Part shown: piece after piece, positions 26,007 through 34,628 of the stretch
Layout of the letters: every line of letters begins with the position of its first letter
Numbering within the stretch: position 1 is the stretch's first letter
Assembly: GCA_030529845.1 (NCBI GenBank)
Contig: JAUMWB010000001.1
Coordinates: 372,001-436,000 of the forward strand
Direction: 5' to 3'
Length of the DNA: 64,000 nt
Source: Rothia sp. (in: high G+C Gram-positive bacteria)
GTDB lineage: Bacteria; Actinomycetota; Actinomycetes; Actinomycetales; Micrococcaceae
Position numbers and translations under genes: made by a program
Notes under the pieces: model-generated
Database searches by the model: none
The model's input: the letters and a program-made list of their open reading frames with translations, nothing else
Told to the model about the DNA's origin: nothing

Positions 26007-26043
26007 GTTCTCGCCCCTAGAGCGTTCGTGAGTTAACCGCCCG

Positions 26044-26075
26044 ACCCGTACCCTGGCCACCAGGGTGCGGGTTTA
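26044..26075 (+). terminator. Weak hairpin between tatA and tatC
   Basis: A 13-bp stem with one G-U pair (26044-26056 with 26060-26072) and 3-base loop, but no T run. It may reduce rather than stop transcription into tatC. Confidence 0.45.
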
Positions 26076-26106
26076 TGGGCTCCAAGAGTTTTAGCAGAAG
26101 GCACCC

Positions 26107-26955
26107 ATGGCTAAATCAACCAGCCGAAAGAATAATCCCCAGGCCACTATGGCCCTCGGCGAACACTTTCGCGAATTCCGCAACCGCCTCATCAAAGCGG
26201 CCGTTGCTACCTTTATCTGCGCCATCGGCGGCTTTTTCCTCTACGAACCCTTCATGGAGGCCATCAGCGCCCCGGTCTATGCCATTAATACTGAGTCAGG
26301 TCGCACAGCTGCCCTGAACTACTCCACTGCGACATCGCCCTTCGATCAGATGGTGCGTATTTCCCTCTACATTGGCCTGGTCATCGCCAGCCCTGTTTGG
26401 CTTTATCAGCTCTGGGCCTTCATCACCCCGGCTCTGTATAAAAAAGAGAAGCTCTATACTCTGGGTTTCACCTTTACTGCCATCCCCATGTTCCTTTTCG
26501 GAACCGGCCTGGCCTGGTGGGTACTGCCCACCGCCGTCCGTACCCTCACCATGTTCAGCCCCGACGGTGCCACTAACCTCTTCACCGCTGACGTCTATGT
26601 CAGCTTCGTGGTGAAATTCCTGCTGGTCTTCGGTATCGCCTTTGTTCTGCCGGTTATCCTGGTAGGCCTTAACTTCATCGGCCTGATCCGCGGTAAGACT
26701 ATTCTGAAATCCTGGCGCTGGGTCGTCGTTCTCGTTGCTCTGCTTGCTGCTATGGCTGCCCCCGGTAACGATATTATGTCCATGCTCTACCTCATGCTGC
26801 CCCTCATTTTCTTCTTCTTTGTAGCTATCGGTATTGCTATGCTGAACGACAAGCGCCGCGACCGCCGCAACGCCAAACTGGCAGAAGGCCTTGCCGACGA
26901 CGAGCTCAACCGGGCCACGAGCCTCGAAGAACTCGACCAGTTGGGTCGCTCCTAA
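26107..26955 (+). CDS. tatC: Twin-arginine translocase subunit TatC
   Basis: A 282-residue protein with six membrane helices that binds twin-arginine signal peptides. The cytosolic start MALGEHFREFRNRLIKA carries the family's conserved HL-ELR-R-type segment. SPFDQMVRISLYIG and YQLWAFITPALYKKEK are diagnostic loops. The charged C-terminal tail extends about 35 residues past the last helix. It is 100 bases downstream of tatA and upstream of helY, the standard actinobacterial order. Confidence 0.95.
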   Translation: MAKSTSRKNNPQATMALGEHFREFRNRLIKAAVATFICAIGGFFLYEPFMEAISAPVYAINTESGRTAALNYSTATSPFDQMVRISLYIGLVIASPVWLYQLWAFITPALYKKEKLYTLGFTFTAIPMFLFGTGLAWWVLPTAVRTLTMFSPDGATNLFTADVYVSFVVKFLLVFGIAFVLPVILVGLNFIGLIRGKTILKSWRWVVVLVALLAAMAAPGNDIMSMLYLMLPLIFFFFVAIGIAMLNDKRRDRRNAKLAEGLADDELNRATSLEELDQLGRS

Positions 26956-26961
26956 ACGTTC

Positions 26962-26994
26962 CCGCCCCGGTGTACAGCATCGGGGCGGTTTTTT
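26962..26994 (+). terminator. Terminator of tatC
   Basis: The arm ccgccccg (26962-26969) pairs with cggggcgg (26981-26988), followed by six T. Confidence 0.85.
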
Positions 26995-27062
26995 GTTCGC
27001 GCTGGAACGAAAGCTGACTGTGGGGCGCACTTGTTCGAAAACTAGCGCCTAAGATTAGACAT

Positions 27063-29903
27063 ATGGCTAGCTACGCTGAACAGTACCTGCGCGCTAAAGA
27101 ACGCGCCACCTTCTCAAAGACCGCCCTCTACCGGTTTGAGCAGTCCCTGAGCTTCGACCTGGATGAATTCCAGCACCAGGCCTGCACCTCGGTTGAAGAC
27201 GGCAGAGGGGTGCTGGTTGCTGCCCCCACCGGGGCCGGCAAAACCATTGTGGGTGAGTTCGCTATCTACCTGGCTCTTTCGCAGGGCAAGAAGGCTTTTT
27301 ACACCACCCCCATCAAGGCCCTGAGCAACCAGAAATACAGCGACCTGGTAGCAGCCTACGGTGAGGAGGCCGTCGGTTTGCTCACCGGTGATACCTCCAT
27401 CAACTCCGAAGCCCCCGTGGTCGTGATGACCACCGAGGTGCTGCGCAACATGCTCTATGCAGACTCAGCCACCCTAGCCAACCTGGGCTACGTCGTCATG
27501 GATGAGGTGCACTACCTAGCTGACCGCTCCCGCGGCGCAGTGTGGGAAGAATGCATTATTCACCTACCCGAATCCATCTCTGTCATCGCCCTGTCAGCCA
27601 CCATCTCCAACGCCGAAGAGTTTGGGGCCTGGCTCGATACCGTGCGCGGTCAGACCGATATTATCGTCTCTGAGCACCGCCCGGTTCCCCTCTGGCAACA
27701 CGTAATGGTGGGTCGCCACCTTCTGGATCTCTTTGCCGGCGACACCACCGTCGAGGACGCCGCCGCTGCTACCGACCTGCCCGAGGTCAACCCGGAACTG
27801 ATCAGGGTCGGACGCCGCCCCCGCCCCTCACGGGGGCCCGGTGGCAAGTCCTTCTCCCGGCTGGGCAAGGGTAAGCGTAGCCGCAACCAGGGCTACAAGG
27901 CACAGGGCTATGACCGCGAGAACCGCCAGGGCACGGACGAGGCGAGCGCACCCGTCCGCCCCCAGCGCATTAGCCGCCCCGAGATGATTCGTTCACTCGA
28001 CAAGGCGGGTTTGCTACCCGGCATCTGTTTTATTTTCTCGCGGGTGGGGTGTGACGCTGCGGTGTCCCAGTGTATTGACGCCGACATTCGCCTGACGACT
28101 GAGGCTGAGGCTCAGGCTATTCGGGCCTATATTGCCGAGGCTACCGCTGGCCTTGAAACCAGTGACCTAGCTGTACTTGGTTTTTATGAGTGGCGTGAGG
28201 GCCTGATGAGGGGTGTAGCAGCCCACCACGCAGGCCTGCTACCCATCTTCAAGGAAGTCGTTGAAACCCTCTTCTCCGAGGGGCTCATTCGTATGGTCTT
28301 TGCCACCGAGACCTTGGCCCTGGGCATCAATATGCCGGCCCGGTCGGTGGTGCTAGAGAAGCTCACCAAGTTCAACGGGGAAACCCACGTTGATATTACG
28401 CCGGGGGAGTACACCCAGCTGACAGGCCGCGCTGGTCGCCGCGGTATAGATATTGAGGGCCACGCTGTGGTCATGTGGCGCCCTGGGCTAGAGCCCCAGC
28501 AGATAGCGGGCCTGGCCTCTAAGCGCACCTATCCCTTGAACTCCTCTTTTAAGCCCACCTACAATATGAGCGCCAACCTGATTGCCCAGTTCGGCACAGA
28601 GCGCACCAAGAAAATTCTGGAAAGCTCCTTTGCCCAGTTCCAGGCTGATAAGTCTGTGGTAGGCGTGGCCTCCCGGGTACGGAAGAATGAAAAAGCCCTG
28701 GCAGGTTTTGAAGAAGCTATGACCTGCCATCTGGGTGATTTCACCGAGTACGCCCGTATCCGCCGGGATCTCTCTGACCTTGAGAAAAAGGCTGAGAAAG
28801 GTCGTAGCCGGTTACGGCAGTCCCAAGCGATGGCGTCCGTCCTAGATCTGCTACCTGGAGATATCATCGAGATTCCCCGAGGGCGGAATGCCGGCCCTGT
28901 CCTGGTGCTCTCTAGGGCAGAGTCCCTGGATGACCCTCGCCCGTCCATCCTGACTATGGCGGCACAGCTCCGCCGCCTTGACCCCCGCGACTTGGATGGG
29001 CCCGTCCTGCCGGTCTCCAAAATCAAGGTGTCGAAAAAGTTTACCGGCAAGACCCCTAAGGATCGTCGCGATATGGCTTCTCGTATGCGTGAGGCCCTCT
29101 ATCAGGGGCTGCCTGCCCGCTCGGGCTCCCAGAAAAAGTATTTCAATGAGCGCGAGCGTGGGGACGAGCAGAAGATTGAAGAGCTGCGCCGGGCCCTGCG
29201 GAACCACCCCTGCCATGGCTGTTCTGACCGTGAGAACCATGCCCGGTGGGCTGAACGCTGGTACCGGCTTTCACGCGATACGGATGGCCTGCGCCGCCAG
29301 ATCGAGCGCCGGACCAACACCATTGCCCAGGTCTTTGAACGCATCACCCAGCTGTTAGCTAGTTACGGTTACGTTGAAACGGTTGAGGGGCGCCGCGTGC
29401 TTACTGCCCGGGGGGCCTCCCTGCGCCGGGTTTACGGTGAAAAGGACCTACTGACCTCGCTCTGTCTAGAAGACGGATTCTTGCAAGGGCTGGACCCGGC
29501 GTCAACCGCTGCTGTGGTTTCTGCCCTGGTCTATGAAGCTAAACGTGACGAACTGGGCCTGCTCTCTCGCTACCCGGGTCACGGGGTTGAGGGGGCGCTG
29601 ATGACCGTGCTGAAGCACTGGAACAAGCTCAATGACGCCGAAAAACTGCACCGCCTACCCCAGACCGCCTCACCTGATTTTGGTATGGTTTGGCCCGTCT
29701 ATAAGTGGGCCCGGGGGAAGAGCCTGGCTCAGGCTATCGAGAGTACCGATCTTGCTGCTGGTGACTTCGTGCGCTGGACCAAACAGGTTATCGACAGCCT
29801 TGACCAGATTGCTCATGTTGCCTCATCCGACCCCCAGCTACGTACCCAGTGCGAGGCCGCCATTAACCTGCTACGCCGCGGCGTGGTCGCAACCCAGCTT
29901 TAG
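27063..29903 (+). CDS. helY: Ski2-like DEVH-box RNA helicase
   Basis: A 946-residue superfamily 2 helicase of the Mtr4/Ski2 type, thought to act in RNA turnover. Motif I APTGAGKT is at 54-61, motif II DEVH at 147-150, motif III SAT at 178-180, and motif VI QLTGRAGRRG near residue 458. A basic, poorly conserved insertion (about 255-300) lies between the RecA domains, and a Ski2-specific C-terminal arch follows. The ATG lacks a Shine-Dalgarno sequence; TAAGAT lies 7 bases upstream, so transcription is probably leaderless. It follows the tat genes as in mycobacteria. Confidence 0.93.
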   Translation: MASYAEQYLRAKERATFSKTALYRFEQSLSFDLDEFQHQACTSVEDGRGVLVAAPTGAGKTIVGEFAIYLALSQGKKAFYTTPIKALSNQKYSDLVAAYGEEAVGLLTGDTSINSEAPVVVMTTEVLRNMLYADSATLANLGYVVMDEVHYLADRSRGAVWEECIIHLPESISVIALSATISNAEEFGAWLDTVRGQTDIIVSEHRPVPLWQHVMVGRHLLDLFAGDTTVEDAAAATDLPEVNPELIRVGRRPRPSRGPGGKSFSRLGKGKRSRNQGYKAQGYDRENRQGTDEASAPVRPQRISRPEMIRSLDKAGLLPGICFIFSRVGCDAAVSQCIDADIRLTTEAEAQAIRAYIAEATAGLETSDLAVLGFYEWREGLMRGVAAHHAGLLPIFKEVVETLFSEGLIRMVFATETLALGINMPARSVVLEKLTKFNGETHVDITPGEYTQLTGRAGRRGIDIEGHAVVMWRPGLEPQQIAGLASKRTYPLNSSFKPTYNMSANLIAQFGTERTKKILESSFAQFQADKSVVGVASRVRKNEKALAGFEEAMTCHLGDFTEYARIRRDLSDLEKKAEKGRSRLRQSQAMASVLDLLPGDIIEIPRGRNAGPVLVLSRAESLDDPRPSILTMAAQLRRLDPRDLDGPVLPVSKIKVSKKFTGKTPKDRRDMASRMREALYQGLPARSGSQKKYFNERERGDEQKIEELRRALRNHPCHGCSDRENHARWAERWYRLSRDTDGLRRQIERRTNTIAQVFERITQLLASYGYVETVEGRRVLTARGASLRRVYGEKDLLTSLCLEDGFLQGLDPASTAAVVSALVYEAKRDELGLLSRYPGHGVEGALMTVLKHWNKLNDAEKLHRLPQTASPDFGMVWPVYKWARGKSLAQAIESTDLAAGDFVRWTKQVIDSLDQIAHVASSDPQLRTQCEAAINLLRRGVVATQL

Positions 29904-29938
29904 TCTTCTTTACCCCTGTTTTTGAAAGGACGGCAACG

Positions 29939-30985
29939 ATGCCCGCTCTTGTCATGCTTGAGGGCTCCGTCTACAGCCCTGCTGACCCCTTTGCCACTGC
30001 TATTGTCCTGAATGAGGGCCAGGTGGAGTGGGTGGGGCAGGACGCCGGCGCCCGCTCCATCGCAGATTCCTCCATGACCGTGCAGGAACTGGGTGGACGC
30101 TTGCTCACCCCCAGTTTTGCCCTGGCGGCTAGCTCCGTTAGCAGTGCGGACGCCCCCGCCTTGCTCGATGACCTAGCAGCAGCTGGCTATGGGTATGCCC
30201 GCCTGCTTCTTACCGATATTGATCAGGAAGTACCCGCATCTCACTCTGCTGTAGCTGCTGACTACTATCTTCCCCTCGAAACTCTCGAAGAGGGCAGGGA
30301 GCTGCCCAAGGGCGTCCGTGGTCTTTACGCTAGCTCACCGGAGCAAATCAGCTCACAGGTGCTGGCTTCCCTGGCGGAGCAGCGCCGACAGCTCATGCTG
30401 GTGGTGACCGACGAAACCCAGGTGGGGGAGTACCTGGCTGCACTGGATCCTCTCGATAGCCTCTCCCGTCTGCGTATCAGCCCCAGCCTAGAAGGCTTGA
30501 CAGCCCTGGGCCAGGAAGAACTGGAAAAGGCTAAGGATCTTCAGGTTTCCCTAGGATTTTCCACCGATTTTGACCGGGCCGGCGAGGCCTTCAACCGAGC
30601 TCTAGCCGCGGGTGCTGCGGTCACGCTGGGATCAACCCCAGGCACTCAGCCTACTCTTCTGGGCTGGGAACTGGTCAACGCAGCTGTCAACCCAAGTCTT
30701 CCCGAACACGCAGTGTCGGCGCGGGCAGCCTTTGCAGCATGCACCCGCGCAGTCTACCGGGCAGCGTCCGCCGCCAACCCCTTCACCGGCCAGCTCGTTC
30801 CCGGAGCCCCCGCCCACTGCGCCCTCTGGGCTATTACCGAGCTAATAGTGCAAACCCCCGATAGTCGTATAGCCGCCTGGAGCACTGACCCCCGGGCCCG
30901 CACCCCGCTGCTACCGGTTCTAGCTGACGATGTGCCTCGGCCCGAGCTGATCAGCCTGTATCACAGCGGCCTTAAAGTGGGCTAG
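29939..30985 (+). CDS. Amidohydrolase-like protein lacking metal ligands
   Basis: A 348-residue protein with the outline of a metal-dependent amidohydrolase. The N-terminal beta sandwich (IVLNEGQVEWVGQDA) and the C-terminal part (SARAAFAACTRAVYRA, GQLVPGAPAHCALWA, RIAAWSTDPRAR) are recognisable. The HxH motif expected after the first strand is replaced by GGRLLTPSFALAASS, and the usual GSD catalytic Asp region reads LGSTPGTQ. It therefore looks catalytically dead. The ATG has gaaagga 8 bases upstream. It lies between helY and ppm1, where relatives have amidohydrolase genes. Confidence 0.7.
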   Translation: MPALVMLEGSVYSPADPFATAIVLNEGQVEWVGQDAGARSIADSSMTVQELGGRLLTPSFALAASSVSSADAPALLDDLAAAGYGYARLLLTDIDQEVPASHSAVAADYYLPLETLEEGRELPKGVRGLYASSPEQISSQVLASLAEQRRQLMLVVTDETQVGEYLAALDPLDSLSRLRISPSLEGLTALGQEELEKAKDLQVSLGFSTDFDRAGEAFNRALAAGAAVTLGSTPGTQPTLLGWELVNAAVNPSLPEHAVSARAAFAACTRAVYRAASAANPFTGQLVPGAPAHCALWAITELIVQTPDSRIAAWSTDPRARTPLLPVLADDVPRPELISLYHSGLKVG

Positions 30986-31035
30986 GTATCACCCCAGCTC
31001 CGGGCCCCCGATAGGTGCCTAGACGCCGGAACCTA

Positions 31036-31041
31036 TATAAT
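31036..31041 (+). promoter_or_regulatory. -10 box of ppm1
   Basis: A TATAAT lies 57 bases before the start codon, giving a short leader. The -35 region is not evident. Confidence 0.45.
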
Positions 31042-31098
31042 GAAGAACTGGTTTACACGCCGTCCCATAATTCGGATGGGCCATGACAAGGAGACCGC

Positions 31099-31833
31099 AT
31101 GCGAGTACTAACCGTAATCCCTACCTACAATGAGAAGGAAAACCTTCCCATCGTAGTAGAGCGCCTACGCGCAGCCGTACCCGACTGCGACATCCTCGTC
31201 GTCGATGACAACAGCCCCGACGGCACCGGCCAGCTCGCCGACTCCATGGCAGCAGAAGATAGCCACATCAACGTACTTCACCGCACCGTCAAGGACGGCC
31301 TAGGTGGGGCCTACCTGGCAGGCTTCGACTGGGGTCTAGAGGCTGGCTACGACGTACTCGTTGAGATGGACGCCGACTGTTCCCACCAGCCCGAACAGCT
31401 GCCCCTGCTCCTACAGGCAGTTGAGTCGGGAGCAGACCTGGCGATTGGTTCCCGCTACGTACCCGGCGGCAAGACCAAAAACTGGCCCCTGCACCGCCAG
31501 ATTCTCTCTCGCGGGGCCAATCTCTACACCCGCCTCATCCTGGGCACCAAGGTCAAGGACATCACCGCAGGCTACCGCGCCTACCGCCGTGAGGCCCTGC
31601 AAAAGCTCAACCTCGAGGGTATCGACTCCAAGGGCTACGTCTTCCAGGTAGATCTCGCCTGGCGCTCAGAGCAGGCCGGGCTCAAAATTGTAGAAGTACC
31701 CATCACCTTCGTAGAGCGCGAAATTGGTAGCTCTAAGATGGACGGCAACATCATCGTTGACTCCATGACCAAGGTAACCCGCTGGGGTCTCAGCGCCCGG
31801 GCAGAGCGCGTCCGCTCCCTCCTCAAGAAGTAA
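31099..31833 (+). CDS. ppm1: Polyprenol monophosphomannose synthase (GT2)
   Basis: A 244-residue GT-A glycosyltransferase of the DPM1 type. It transfers mannose from GDP-mannose to polyprenyl phosphate, giving the donor for lipoglycan and protein mannosylation outside the membrane. Motifs are [11 protein letters not shown] (7-17), [10 protein letters not shown] (34-43), the metal-binding DAD at 91-93, and [14 protein letters not shown]. There is no N-terminal acyltransferase domain, so it is the single-domain form. The ATG follows aaggaga. It precedes rbpA, convergent, across a shared hairpin. Confidence 0.9.
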   Translation: MRVLTVIPTYNEKENLPIVVERLRAAVPDCDILVVDDNSPDGTGQLADSMAAEDSHINVLHRTVKDGLGGAYLAGFDWGLEAGYDVLVEMDADCSHQPEQLPLLLQAVESGADLAIGSRYVPGGKTKNWPLHRQILSRGANLYTRLILGTKVKDITAGYRAYRREALQKLNLEGIDSKGYVFQVDLAWRSEQAGLKIVEVPITFVEREIGSSKMDGNIIVDSMTKVTRWGLSARAERVRSLLKK

Positions 31834-31852
31834 AGCAATCGATAGATAGAAC

Positions 31853-31886
31853 TAAGGGCCCCACCAGGAAACTGGCGGGGCCCTTA
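31853..31886. terminator. Hairpin between convergent ppm1 and rbpA
   Basis: A 10-bp outer stem (31853-31862 with 31877-31886), plus three inner pairs across one mismatch. No strong T tract on either side. Confidence 0.6.
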
Positions 31887-31909
31887 GCGATGGGGGAGCG
31901 AATCAACCC

Positions 31910-32248
31910 CTAAAGGGCATGACGCTCTCGGTAAATCTCAAGACGCTGCTGCAGGGTCTCTTCAAGTTCTTCAACGCTGCGACGCTCAAGGAGCATATCC
32001 CAGTGGGTACGAACCGGCTTTTCGGCGTTCTCTTCAACCTTGCCGTCGCCAGAAACCAGGAAGGCTTCCTTACCTGACTTGGCAGTCCAAGTCACGGGAA
32101 TCTCGGCCTCCTGCGCGAAGGTAACGAAAACTCGTTCACCGTCTTCGGTGCGGTATTCCACACGCTGACGGGGAGCCGGCTCCACGCCTGATTCGGTTTC
32201 CATTGACTGTGAACCCAGGCGCATACCGCGCAGGCTGCGATCGCTCAT
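31910..32248 (-). CDS. rbpA: RNA polymerase-binding protein RbpA
   Basis: A 112-residue actinobacterial transcription factor that binds sigma-A/sigma-B and stabilises open complexes. The basic N-terminus (SLRGMRLGSQSMETE), the core beta domain, and the C-terminal sigma-interaction domain (RTHWDMLLERRSVEELEETL) are all present. It has no cysteine; the position of the zinc-binding pair in Streptomyces RbpA reads VTWTAKSGKEA. It is thus a zinc-free form, as in mycobacteria. The ATG follows ggagga. Confidence 0.95.
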   Translation of the reverse strand: MSDRSLRGMRLGSQSMETESGVEPAPRQRVEYRTEDGERVFVTFAQEAEIPVTWTAKSGKEAFLVSGDGKVEENAEKPVRTHWDMLLERRSVEELEETLQQRLEIYRERHAL

Positions 32249-32341
32249 TTTCTTCCTCCATAAACGGTGACTGAACTGCTTGCAGGCTTTCGAATGCTCA
32301 GGGCCGAATAAACCGTGCAGGCTAAATACCTATTATAACCT

Positions 32342-33460
32342 TTAGGCGCCGGGGGCGTGAGGGGCTGTGCCCTCAGCTGATTTGGGCAGCTCGCCGTCCT
32401 GAGGAATTTCAACTCCGCTGTCGAGCTTGTCGAGGTTGGGGTTAAGGTCTTCAGGAGTCACACGGATCACCGGGGTATCAACTAGGGGAGAGGACGGGGG
32501 AGCTGCGGACGGCGATTCTTCCTCAGCCTCCGAGCTGCTATCGTTCCCCAGGGGCGAGAAGGCATTGCCGATACCGCGCAGGGCATCGCCCAGCTCGGTG
32601 GGGATGAACCAGAGCTTATTGGCATCGCCCTCGGCCAGCTTGGGCAGGGTCTGTAAGTACTGGTAGGTCAGCAGCTTCTGACTGGGGTTGGAGGCATGAA
32701 TTGCGTGGAAAACCTTCTGAATGGCCTGGGCTTCACCGTCTGCGCGCAAGATAGCAGCCTTGGCATCACCCTCAGCGGTAAGGATCTGAGACTGCTTCTC
32801 ACCTTCAGCTCGAAGAATGGCGGCTCGGGAGTCACCTTCGGCGGTAAGAATCTGAGACTGCTTCTGGCCTTCTGCGGTCAGAATTGCCGCGCGGCGGTCG
32901 CGTTCTGCTCGCATCTGCTTTTCCATGGAGTCCTGGATAGAGTGCGGGGGCTGAATCTCCTTGATATCGACACGGGAGACGCGGATGCCCCAGCGGCCGG
33001 TGGTGCTGTCAAGGACGCCTCGGAGCTCGCTGTTGATTTGATCTCGGGAGGTCAGGGTTTCTTCCAGGTTCAGGCCACCGACGACGTTACGCAGGGTGGC
33101 ACTGGTCAGTTCATCGACAGCCTGGATGTAGTTAGTGATTTCGTAGGTAGCAGCCTTGGGGTCAGTGACCTGGAAGTAAACCACGGTATCGATACCGACG
33201 ACCAGGTTATCTTCGGTGATAACGGACTGGGCGGGGAAGGACACAACCTGTTCGCGCAGGTCAATGAGGGGCAGGACGCGGTCGATAAAGGGGACGGTCA
33301 CATGAAAGCCCGGGTTGAGGGTGGTGTGGTACTTACCCAGACGCTCGACAATGCCGGCTCTGGCCTGCGGGATAATGCGCACAGCCTTGAGCAAGGTGAT
33401 GAGCACCAAGAGGACGAGAGCTGTCAGCAGAATGGTTGTTGTAATGGTTGAAGCTGTCAT
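32342..33460 (-). CDS. SPFH/band 7 (QmcA/stomatin-like) membrane protein
   Basis: A 372-residue membrane-scaffold protein. One N-terminal membrane segment (about 7-27) is followed by an SPFH domain (PQARAGIVERLGKYHTTLNP, then FIDRVLPLIDLREQV, DTVVYFQVTDP). Residues 190-248 contain nearly tandem 22-residue repeats rich in Ala, Glu, Gln and Ile (RAAILTAEGQKQSQILTAEG) that form the coiled coil. The Pro/Ser-rich tail is disordered. It is paired with the NfeD gene 30 bases upstream, the usual stomatin-operon partner; the two organise membrane microdomains or quality control. Confidence 0.92.
   Translation of the reverse strand: MTASTITTTILLTALVLLVLITLLKAVRIIPQARAGIVERLGKYHTTLNPGFHVTVPFIDRVLPLIDLREQVVSFPAQSVITEDNLVVGIDTVVYFQVTDPKAATYEITNYIQAVDELTSATLRNVVGGLNLEETLTSRDQINSELRGVLDSTTGRWGIRVSRVDIKEIQPPHSIQDSMEKQMRAERDRRAAILTAEGQKQSQILTAEGDSRAAILRAEGEKQSQILTAEGDAKAAILRADGEAQAIQKVFHAIHASNPSQKLLTYQYLQTLPKLAEGDANKLWFIPTELGDALRGIGNAFSPLGNDSSSEAEEESPSAAPPSSPLVDTPVIRVTPEDLNPNLDKLDSGVEIPQDGELPKSAEGTAPHAPGA
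32717..32893 (-). repeat. Tandem 66-bp (22-codon) repeats in the SPFH gene
   Basis: Residues 190-211, 212-233 and 234-248 align as two full and one partial unit. The units share AAIL(T/R)A(E/D)GE-Q and near-identical DNA in the GATCTGAGACTGCTTCT part on the + strand. Confidence 0.75.
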
Positions 33461-33490
33461 TGGTTCAGACCTTAATCTTTAAGTTAAAGG

Positions 33491-33949
33491 TTATTTTGTA
33501 GAGTGAGGAGCAAGGTATGCGGTTGCGCCGCGGATAGCCACAACGGTTGCTGTTGACCCTTCAGGGAGAACCAGCTGGTTGCTTTCAGGGCGGGCCGTCC
33601 AGGTGTCACCAGCGATGCGGGCAAGGCCGGCTTGATCGGTGACGGTTTGGGTCACAAGAGCATCCTGGCCAACCAAGCCGTCGGAGTTCATTGCGATATT
33701 GGGTGAGCTTTGATGGAAACGCTTGATAAGCGGCGGACGGAGCCCTAAAAGCAGGGCGATACTAACAATCGCAAAGAGAACAACCTGCGCAACGAAAGAA
33801 TCGAGGAAGGCGGTGCTCAGTGTTGCCGATAGGGCAGCTAGAGCCATCATCAGAAAGACGAAGTCGAGCATCAAAACTTCGATGATGGCTAGGACAATGG
33901 CGGCGGTGAGCCAAAAGGCCCAGAGGTTCTGCGCGAACCAATCAATCAT
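33491..33949 (-). CDS. NfeD family membrane protein
   Basis: A 152-residue short NfeD. Two or three membrane segments (WLTAAIVLAIIEVLMLDFVF, VVLFAIVSIALLLGL) precede an OB-fold domain (LVGQDALVTQTV, then LARIAGDTWTARPE). No ClpP-like protease domain is present. It is the partner of the SPFH protein encoded next to it. The ATG has ggaggt 6 bases upstream, and the two genes form an operon. Confidence 0.9.
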   Translation of the reverse strand: MIDWFAQNLWAFWLTAAIVLAIIEVLMLDFVFLMMALAALSATLSTAFLDSFVAQVVLFAIVSIALLLGLRPPLIKRFHQSSPNIAMNSDGLVGQDALVTQTVTDQAGLARIAGDTWTARPESNQLVLPEGSTATVVAIRGATAYLAPHSTK

Positions 33950-34177
33950 GTGTACCTCCCACAGGTCGGTGTGCGTTAGTACTTATCTATTCTCCCTGAT
34001 GTGGTTTCGCTGTGCTAGTCATTACGTGAGATATGAGAGGATTTGGCCAGCTTAGCCAGGTTTTCCATTAAGCCGATAATATACATTATGTAAAGTAGAG
34101 CTAAAAATGCTCCCCTGGGTGCCCTCGACCAACCCCCGCAACTGCTGGGCTTGGTGATCCTGCGTTAGAGTAAAACT

Positions 34178-34561
34178 ATGCTCAGTTCAGTTGATTCAGG
34201 TAAGTATTTGTCCCAGCCGGTTCGTGCGGTGATTGACCTGGCCCTCGTCCTTCTTTTTATTACTATCGGGCTCACCAGTCACCAGGAACCGCTGTCCCAG
34301 CTATTAGCCACCGCCGCACCTTTCTTACTGGCTACCTGTGCTGGTCATCTTGGTGTGTGGGCCGTGAGTTCTAGGCGGCAACTGCCCCTTCTGCTCGAAG
34401 GTTTCATGATGTGGATTACCACCCTGGTTTTGGGTCTTGGTCTACGCCTGTCTTTTGGCGATACTGCTGCAACCGCTTTTGTGGTGGTATCAGCCCTAAC
34501 CCTTCTAGTGTTTTTAGTGGGCTGGCGTCTAATCCTTTTGTTCGTGCGTCGTAAGGCCTAA
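34178..34561 (+). CDS. DUF3054 membrane protein
   Basis: A 127-residue protein with four predicted membrane helices, matching the actinobacterial DUF3054 family (AVIDLALVLLFITIG, then LLATCAGHLGVWAV and GLGLRLSFGDTAATAFVVV). The function is unknown. No Shine-Dalgarno is present; TAGAGT lies 6 bases before ATG 34178, consistent with a leaderless mRNA. It is convergent with trpD across a strong bidirectional terminator. Confidence 0.8.
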   Translation: MLSSVDSGKYLSQPVRAVIDLALVLLFITIGLTSHQEPLSQLLATAAPFLLATCAGHLGVWAVSSRRQLPLLLEGFMMWITTLVLGLGLRLSFGDTAATAFVVVSALTLLVFLVGWRLILLFVRRKA

Positions 34562-34584
34562 ACTTCTCATTGTAGACCGACTTT

Positions 34585-34624
34585 AAAAGGTATGGCTCCA
34601 GAAACTCTGGAGCCATACCTTTTT
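34585..34624. terminator. Bidirectional terminator, DUF3054/trpD
   Basis: A perfect 18-bp stem (34585-34602 with 34606-34623) and 3-base loop, flanked by A4 and T4 so that it works on both strands. Confidence 0.85.
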
Positions 34625-34628
34625 GCTG

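Noticed and set aside
26296..27030. 244-codon minus-strand frame opposite tatC
   Set aside because: It is the antisense shadow of tatC, with an implausible Glu/Gln/Gly-rich composition.
32696..33451. 251-codon + strand frame opposite the SPFH gene
   Set aside because: It mirrors the repeat-containing SPFH gene and has no signal or family features.
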